Part shown: positions 56,991 to 64,000 of the stretch, in pieces
Position numbering within the stretch: position 1 is the first letter of the stretch
Layout of the letters: every line of letters begins with the position of its first letter
Source of the DNA: Branchiostoma belcheri
Lineage: Eukaryota > Chordata > Leptocardii > Amphioxiformes > Branchiostomatidae
Reading direction: 5' to 3'
Length of the DNA: 64,000 nt
Assembly: GCF_001625305.1 (NCBI RefSeq)
Contig: NW_017804020.1
Location: 5,332,989-5,396,988, forward strand
Position numbers and translations under genes: made by a program
Notes under the pieces: generated by a model
Databases searched by the model: none
Told to the model about the DNA's origin: nothing
What the model saw: the letters and a program-made list of their open reading frames with translations, nothing else

Positions 56991-57336
56991 CAAAATACCA
57001 GAATGTGAAACATGACTGACAGTTTGTTTAAACACACTCGTGTGGTATGATATTTTGGCACCTTCACTTCCTGAATGTCATTTATTTGCAATAGAGTATG
57101 GTTGATTCAACTTATTGTGTAAAGAAATCACCGGAAACTTGATGTGTCGTCCTAATCATAAACTTCAGATTTAATGCTACAACCCAATGTAACTTTAGGT
57201 AACATTACTTTCTTAGGATCTCTTAGGTCCTTTCTGAGACATTGGTTACTTCAGCGTCAGTGGGAATCCCCATGCAGGTCCTTTCTCTGAGAAGCTGAAG
57301 CTGAAGCGTATGCGGTTGGTAAACCTGGGACCGAAG

Positions 57337-57490
57337 CAGACGACACGGCGAATAGACAATGACCGAATCTGCCGCTCATGTTACTGCAAACGATTCGGCG
57401 ATTAGGCTAATGTCGAATCTGGCACTAGTGTTACTGCCGATGACACGGCGAATAGATCGGCGGCGAATCTGGTACTGGCTTTACTGCAGA
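57337..57490. repeat. ~60-bp degenerate triplicate just upstream of DSTYK
   Basis: Three imperfect copies of gacacggcgaatag, then cgaatctggcactagtg and ttactgc, ending 13 bp before the DSTYK ATG. Probably part of the 5' UTR or core promoter. Confidence 0.7.
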
Positions 57491-57502
57491 CTGTGGACCA
57501 AG

Positions 57503-60500
57503 ATGGCGGGAAGTCCTTTAGCTTACGAGTTGACGAAGTTTTGTAAATACTCCAGACAACTCAGACACACTCTGAAGGACACGAAAAGCGCTTTTGACGA
57601 CGTTGAGAAGTGCGGTGGTTTCTGGGACGGCGGTGAGTGGTTACAGACGACCTTGCCACACACGGCTTGGCATGACGCAAGATGAGAAGTTGTGATAAAC
57701 ATCAACTAGTTAACGTTACTAGTTAAATATTTTTAAGGTTCTAACTTCTGCAGTTCAGCTCTGAAAATGCGATATCATACAGTGTCCAGGTTACTTACCG
57801 CAGGTTATCCTCAAGGTGTAGTTTTCTCTGTTGGGCATAATTTTGTTACCTTTCTCGGGAGGGGGAGGCAGGTCTATATGCCCTATATGTAGGTCCTGTC
57901 AAAACTGACCTTTCCCCTCCAGGAGGTATGTTGGGTGTTTCACCCGCACTTCCGGTTTTAGAAAATGTAACTTGCTTGGCATTAGTTTACAGAAGTCGTG
58001 GTTTCTGGTGTATTTGTAGCAACATTTGCAGGCACAGAGCATTGATCTGGGTCATATTCACAATAATAAATCATACAGCATATTATATAACATTATTATT
58101 TATTTGCTTACTCTATGTGCTGCAGACTTACAGCACTCCTGGCATGAAGAAGAAGACTTCATCCAGTCGGTGATCAACCGGCCACCATGTCTCATCATCC
58201 TCGGCCAATCATGTTATGCCAAAGCCTCTGTTGTTAACGAGCTGTTCGGAGAGGCTGTCTTGCCAACAATGCAGAGTCTGGAGGTCAGTGTCAGCTGGCG
58301 CATGCTCAGGTTCAAGTTTGGCAGCAGCAGGAACCTCCGACTGACTCTGCCTGATAGCTTTGAACTCGTAGACAATCTGGCTGCATATGAGCAGGACTGG
58401 ACGACAGTTCCGCTAGAGGACCTGGAGCTGCATGGGGAACATCGAACAGACATTGCGCTGGCGTCTGCTGTGGTGGAGGTCGTGCTGAACCATTCCTTAC
58501 TGAAGGAAGGAGCCCAGGTCGTCGTGTCTCCCTCCCATGTCATCGGTCTCAACACGAAACAGGTCTTCTCCAAATGCACTGAAGATGTCTTACCCGTAGT
58601 TCTGTATGCAGTGAACAGGGAACGGCTGTCAGAGCAGGATATACAGGAACTTGTGGACATTAGGGCCAATTTCCCTGAAACTCCCATATTCTTTATAAGG
58701 ACTAGAGACTGTGAGAGAGAAGAAGTTACATCAGAACCCACCCTGCTTCAGCAGCTGTGTTGGAGTGGTTTCCAGGTCCAGCCATCAAACATGGCACAGG
58801 CACACAGGTATCCAGGGTCATCCACACAGTCACAACACAGTACGTCACCCAACATGACACAGTCACACTACAAGGTGTCTAAGAGCCTGCCCCAGTCTAG
58901 GTTAGTGGAGAACTTTGAACACTTCCCCAGTCTGCTGCTGTTTGTACGTCAGGTGTTACAGACCCATCTGGTGCGGGCTGCCTGTGTGTTGTACAGCGCT
59001 CACACACGCTGTCTGCAGATGTTCATCACCTCAGCCTTTGACATGGCCCGTGACATCATGATCACGCCACGCAGAATCGAGTACGCCAGGGCTCGGGAAC
59101 GGGAACTGTATGACAGTCTGGTGTCCATTTCCGACAAGAAACAGGACGAAATAAAGAATCTTATCAGGGAGACAATAGCAAACATCCGTGAAGAACTGCT
59201 GGCTGATGCTGCAAGTTACTCTTTCATAGGTAATGTCATCTTACTTGTACAATACTTTCATAGGTGATGACTATTTATTCAGTTGATTTATTGACTAATT
59301 GACAGGCAGGAGGCATGATTGATTGACACTTCCTGTTTTCCTGTACAGGAGTGGAGCTGACAGACTCAGGACAACTGGTGGACTCCAAACAGCTGCGGAC
59401 CTGCACATCCCAGATCCAGGACCTGGTGTTGAACAAGCTCAACACGGCTGTGGCAGGTAGGCAAAAACAAACCAGTTGTACTGTCACCCAAAACAACTCT
59501 GGCAAGTTGAACTGAATTGTATGGTATACAAATGTGTACTGTTACTTGCTGTATGTGAGGGTGTAGCAAAGGTACTGTGCTGTTCTACAGGGCAGCTGAT
59601 GGATTGTGTGGAAAGAGAGAAAAATTGTGCTGTTGTGTATAGTAGGGGAGTTCATTGGTTCTGTTAAATGTAAGCGTGTTATTGTTGTGTATTGCAGGGC
59701 AGCTGATAGGTTCTGTGGACTGTCTGAGAGAGAGTTTTGTCGGCACCTTGGCCAGGTGTATCCAGAGTCTAGAGAAGGACCAGGGGGATGTTGAGGACTG
59801 TGTTGCAAGTGTTCATCTTAAGCAGGTACAAAGAAACAATTCAACAAGTAGTAACATATATACAAACAGTAAACGCACATGCATATAGTTACAGTTAGAA
59901 GTTGGAAATCCATGTCTTGTAGAGGGTCTTGATCCTAACTTAAGGTTCCCTTCCTCCACAGCTGCTGAACGCTGCCTACCAGGTGGAGGTCACCGTGCAC
60001 AAAAGCGCCTCGCTACTCCGAGTCCTCTGGGAGAAGATGAAACAGGTGGGAACCTCTGAACTCTAACCTCTGACCTGCTGGGAATATTTCCTGCCTGGTG
60101 TTATGTGGTAACTTTTCCTTTCTTTCTGACATGTCATGACTGTTTGTTTCCCAGCTGGTGCAAGCTCTGCCATGGAACGCACCCAAGAAGGTGGATGCTG
60201 ACTGGAAGAAGAAGGTTGCGTCAGACATGCTCGGCAGTCTGAGTGAATCTCGCCTGGCACGGAGCATGTGTGCTCAGTTCAAGGTCAGGGATAGAAGAAT
60301 CTTATCATGTCAGTGATGCATGTGCCACTTACACAATTATCTATGTTTGGCCAGACCATTTCAGTAGTGCAAATATGGAAATTATGTAACTTGCTTCCAG
60401 GACCGCCTGTGTAACTCCCATGAAGCCTTCATGTCATCGCTGAAGCAGTTGGAAGTGCAGCACTGCGGCCGCCTCGAGAGGACTGAGGAGCAGCGCATGA

Positions 60501-62444
60501 AACTGCGTAAAGTTTACGCCCCAACTCTGGCACACCTCGCGCTGGAAAGCACATCTCTCCGGGACATCATACTGCATGGTAGGGCATTACCACACTACAG
60601 GGTAGAACATTAGGACACTGTAGAGTAGGACATTATCACACTGCAGGGTAGGTCATTAGCACACTGTAGAGTAGGGCATTACACTGCAGTGTAGGACATT
60701 AGCACACTGGCGGGTAGGACATATAGCACACTGTAAGGTGGTATAATATTGCACTACAGGTTTCCTGCCTTATTTTGCGTGTATTATTTTATGAATTGAT
60801 TCCCATGCTGTAATGTATGTAGGTATGCAGGCAGTGGTGTGTATACGCAGGTACGCATTTGTTACAATTTGTTGTTCAGGCATGCCGCAGCTTGGCCGTG
60901 AGATCGGACGTGGACAGTACGGTGTGGTGTACGCATGTGACAGCTGGTCCGGCCACTCCTCCCCTGGCTGTAAAATCTGTCGTACCACCGGACGAGAAGC
61001 ACTGGAACGACCTGGCACTGGAATTCCACTATACAAGGTGGGACTGTTAGAGTCACTGCTGATGACATGTTATGATCAGTGCCACTGCTGATGACATGTT
61101 TATAAAGTTCTGTGGCATTGCTGATGACATGTTTTTGTTTTGTCGATGAAATGATCTGTGCCATTGCTGATGACAATGTTTAGTTCTGTGTCACTGCTGA
61201 TGACATGTTTAGTTCTGTGCCACTGCTGATGACAAGTTTAGTTCTGAGCCACTGCTGATGACATGTTTAGTTCTGTGCCACTGCTGATGACATGTTTAAT
61301 TCTGTGCCACTGCTGATGACATGTTTAGTTTTGTGCCACTGCTGATGACATGTTTAGTTTTATGCCACTGCTGATGACATGTTTTATTGCTTAGGTCCAT
61401 TCCTGAGCATGAGAGAATCGTGATGCTGCGAGGGTCTGTGATCGATCACAGTTACGGGGGTGGCTGCAGCCCGGCTGTGCTGCTGGTGATGGACCGGCTG
61501 CAGAGGGACCTCTACGCTGCTATCAAGGCCGGACTGGACACCATCAGCCGGCTGCAGGTGGCTCTGGACGTAGTGGAAGGAATCCGCTACCTTCACAGCC
61601 AGGGACTGGTGCACAGGGACATCAAACTCAAGAATGTGCTGGTGGGTTCCAGGAGGTCTGGTATATTTAGAGAGGGGAGGTCTCTAGTACAGTTGGGATA
61701 CTTAATGGATAAGGCTGTAGGAATAAGATTGTTGGCACAAGACTGTTGAGTGTCATTGTTTTGTTTGTTTGTTTTCTGTTGGGCTAAGACTATTCAGATG
61801 TTACTGTTGGAATGAGACTGTCATCTTATAATCTGCAGCTGGATAAGAAGAATCGTGGGAAGATTACAGACCTGGGGTTCTGCAAGCCTGAAGCCATGAT
61901 GAGCGGCAGTATTGTGGGAACCCCGATCCACATGGCACCGGAACTCTTTACCGGCAAGTACGACAGCAGTGTGGACGTGTACGCGTTTGGAATCCTGTTC
62001 TGGTACGTGTGCGCGGGAACTGTCCGGCTGCCGCACGTGTTTGAGCAGTGTGCCAGCAAGGACCATCTCTGGAACTCTGTCAGAAAAGGTACATATACAT
62101 ACATCTATGTGTGTGACTGAAACCAATGTTCATATGCTACAAGTGGCCATAGCTTTATACTTTACACCTTTCTGTTTGTTTTACTGTTACTGTGTTATCC
62201 AATGACTTTTAGGTCAAGGTAAGGGTTGGAGTGAGGGTCAATTTCAGTGTACATGTTGTTGTGGATTGCAGGCGCCCGTCCGGAAAGGCTGCCGCTGTTT
62301 GACGATGAGTGTTGGGCGCTGATGGCGGCCTGCTGGGCTAAAGAGCCAACCGCACGGCCGTTGCTAGGCAATGTCCAACCACAGCTGAGGAGAATCATGG
62401 ACAGATTCATGAATCGTCATGAAGTCACCTCAGCAGGATCTTAA
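57503..62444 (+). CDS. DSTYK: Dual Ser/Thr and Tyr protein kinase DSTYK, with one-base frameshift
   Basis: Eleven coding exons: 57503-57632, 58126-59229, 59349-59456, 59698-59825, 59962-60045, 60155-60283, 60401-60578, 60880-61037, 61395-61641, 61839-62088, 62272-62444; about 895 aa (human 929). The large N-terminal region has no known fold but matches DSTYK throughout ([39 protein letters not shown]). The kinase domain starts near 625: glycine loop GRGQYGVV, Lys in [15 protein letters not shown], catalytic loop [12 protein letters not shown] in place of DFG (as in the family), [11 protein letters not shown]. Exon 8 is 158 nt, but flanking phases need 157. A surplus base lies in the run around 60954-60965, just before the catalytic lysine, and shifts the frame there. 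Either a sequencing error or a lesion. DSTYK acts in FGF/ERK signalling and cell death control in vertebrates. Confidence 0.93.
59565..59735. repeat. ~57-bp triplicate across DSTYK exon 4 acceptor
   Basis: Three imperfect copies of gctgttctacagggcagctg, then atggattgtgtgg. The last copy contains the real acceptor and first ~35 bases of exon 4 (start 59698). The first copy keeps an intact acceptor-like ctacag|ggcagctgat at about 59585-59600. The middle copy is degraded. Confidence 0.75.
60575..60745. repeat. ~23-bp minisatellite starting at DSTYK exon 7 donor
   Basis: Seven imperfect copies of ggtaggacattagcacactg plus cag. The first begins exactly at the exon 7 donor (catg|gtagggcatt at 60579). 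Every copy therefore repeats a g|gtagg donor-like context. Confidence 0.85.
61060..61388. repeat. 29-bp minisatellite filling DSTYK intron 8
   Basis: About eleven copies of gccactgctgatgacatgtt plus tagttctgt. It occupies nearly the whole intron from about 20 bp after the exon 8 donor up to the acceptor; the last copy (gatgacatgttttattgcttag) forms the acceptor of exon 9. Confidence 0.9.
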
Positions 62445-62900
62445 AGATGATGTGTTGCAGGATATGCACCTGTATAATGGTGGTGGAGGGTGTTCTATGA
62501 TTGACTATTACTGTATCTTGCTGTTGTTGATTTTTTTTTCAATGATAGCAAATAATTACAGTAACTGATAATAGATTTAATATTCTGCACAGTAAATATG
62601 GGGGAATATTTATGTATGCATAATTCATTGCAAGATGAAGATTGATTCTGTGGTTTCTATTGCATGGGCTTCCAGGACAATGAAGGTGTTAAACATTATC
62701 ATTACTGCAGGAAGGCCCTTAATGTCACTGCCAGCTGGCAGAATCAGGCTGAAATTTTCTGCAAAGCAAGTATAATCATTGTATAAAAATGTAGAATTCA
62801 GGGCCAGAAATACAGAAATTACTCCAGCTGCTTGTACCCTCCAAGTAAAAGATAGTATGTAAGATTCGACATATTTACTTTGTATATGTGGTAGGCAACC

Positions 62901-62906
62901 AATAAA
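62901..62906 (+). terminator. Candidate poly(A) signal of DSTYK
   Basis: AATAAA about 457 nt after the stop codon. Other weaker AT-rich sites lie upstream. Confidence 0.45.
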
Positions 62907-63306
62907 ATAATTTATCTAAAAGGTACCTTAGTCAATAGTCTTCGTTAGTGAGTTTGGGTGAAGACTATTACATATTAGACTCTCAAGAAATACAAAGAAA
63001 GCCAACCTTTTGGTGACCATCTGTCTCCTTCATCAAGGTGATACTGACTGGTTCTACTACACACAACTGAACAGGTAGGTGTCAGTCCCTAACATATTGT
63101 ACATTGTGACATATGCATGTATGTACAATAATATTACACCAGTAAAAAATTATGTCTTAACCTTTAAGTTATGTCTTAACCTTTATCCCAATTTTCTGGC
63201 CTTATGAAAATATAATGTCTCAATACGTCAGTTACCAGAATCAGCTGCACATGTCAGTGGGGACCCCTAGAGATCCAAATTATTTTTGTCCCTGCTGGAA
63301 GTGGAT
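62907..63306. other. Flank between DSTYK and LINE
   Basis: No gene. The minus strand near 63000-63045 reads gatgaaggagacagatggtc and then accaaaagg, a phrase of a type I associate with repetitive elements in marine invertebrates. A direct tandem atgtcttaacctttaa pair lies near 63151-63185. Confidence 0.35.
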
Positions 63307-64000
63307 TGTTTATTTGTTTATTATTATTTATTTGTTTATTTACCATTTGCACGTATATTAAAAACAATTACACAATCAAATAATAATAATCAAAGAATGT
63401 GCGGGGTAGGCCAGAAACCTGGGTGGTTTTTCTAGAGGCCTACCCCAAGCAAAGATAACTTATGACAAAACATATTTAAATTAAACATCAAAATTAAACA
63501 ATGAAATAATTAAACAATGAGTAATTAAACAAAATCAAGACACAGAAATAATAACTGAGGTGTATAAACTAACTAAAACGAAATTAAACAAAAGTCTTAT
63601 ACCTGTAATTCAGGTAGATGTTACAGATTAAACTGATTAAATAATTAACATAAGAATTAACGATTAAAACAAAATATTCCAGACGATGGGGCCTCTATAC
63701 GCTATTGAGAATTGTTTTTGTGTAGATTTAGTCTTGATCGGCCTTAAATGGTTATGTTGTCTCGTATTGTGCTGGTGAATGTCTGAGTTGAATGTAAAAA
63801 AAGTGTTGAATTGATCTGGTAAACTATTGGTATTATGAACGATTTTATGAACAAAAATGGCTATTTGTAATTTGTTTAAGTCATATACATTTATGATTTT
63901 TAGTTCACGAAACAGAGGTGCTGAGTGTGCTGTGAAGTGTGTGTTAGCTGCAATTCTAACAAAGTGTTTTTGTAGTTGATAGAGTGGTTTAATTGAAGTT
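63307..64000 (-). mobile_element. LINE 3' end: ORF2 C-terminus, UTR and tail (partial)
   Basis: On the minus strand a frame is open from the window edge to a TAA at 63666-63664. It encodes over 110 residues with no stop and lacks an ATG. The motifs are the C-terminal region of a non-LTR reverse transcriptase ORF2: PLYQLQKHFVRIAANTHF, HSAPLFRELKIINVYDLNK, LQIAIFVHKIVHN, RQHNHLRP and IAYRGPIVWN. About 320 bp of AT-rich 3' UTR follows, ending in an aaataaac/aaataat tail at 63307-63345 (seen as gtttattt on the plus strand). The element continues beyond the window. Clade is CR1/L2/Rex1-like by eye only. Confidence 0.85.

Noticed and set aside
61060-61388. Hammerhead ribozyme array, since every 29-bp unit contains ctgatga
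   Set aside because: The conserved GAAA box and flanking stems of a hammerhead are absent from the unit.

Overview
The window looks like nuclear DNA of a cephalochordate (amphioxus, Branchiostoma). The genes are animal orthologues with many short introns and GT-AG splice sites. Minisatellites are dense, non-LTR retrotransposon and SINE remnants are scattered, and there is a TRH-type neuropeptide precursor. The species assignment is inference; the gene identities rest on protein motifs recalled from the families. No database search was run. All exon models were assembled by hand by matching reading frame and intron phase, and every model except DSTYK stays open from start to stop.

Layout. 1-3700: no recognisable gene, one assembly gap, a pair of small hairpins. 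3720-9123 (+): THOC7, eight coding exons, with a complete fibrinogen-domain lectin-like gene (4386-6525, -) nested in its first intron. 9124-19000: gene-poor, holding a LINE 3' end, a SINE fragment, a retroposon-like insert with a 15-bp target duplication and a hairpin element. 19032-22043 (+): a secreted precursor with 16 copies of QSPGKR, predicted to yield pGlu-Ser-Pro-NH2, a TRH-like tripeptide. 22550-23175: a 626-bp MITE. 23583-24596 (+): a single-exon SLC35G/EamA-type transporter. 26338-37365 (-): a 27-exon POMGNT1-like type II membrane protein with two FAM3/ILEI domains and a GnT-I-type domain that lacks key acidic residues. 39862-42160 (+): an unrecognised coiled-coil protein. 43434-50485 (+): POP1, the RNase P/MRP subunit. 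53023-54459 (-): an intronless Shal/Kv4-like potassium channel. 57503-62444 (+): DSTYK kinase with a one-base frameshift in the sequence given. 63307-64000 (-): 3' end of a LINE running off the window.

The genes do not form an operon or a shared pathway; this is ordinary mixed gene order. The genomically unusual themes are: (1) many tandem duplications lie across or directly against exon borders, stop codons or transcript ends (THOC7, POMGNT1-like, POP1, DSTYK, Kv4-like); (2) a family of short near-perfect hairpins with TAgCCTgg termini occurs five times, three with clear 9-bp target duplications; (3) several genes are divergent at residues normally essential for function.
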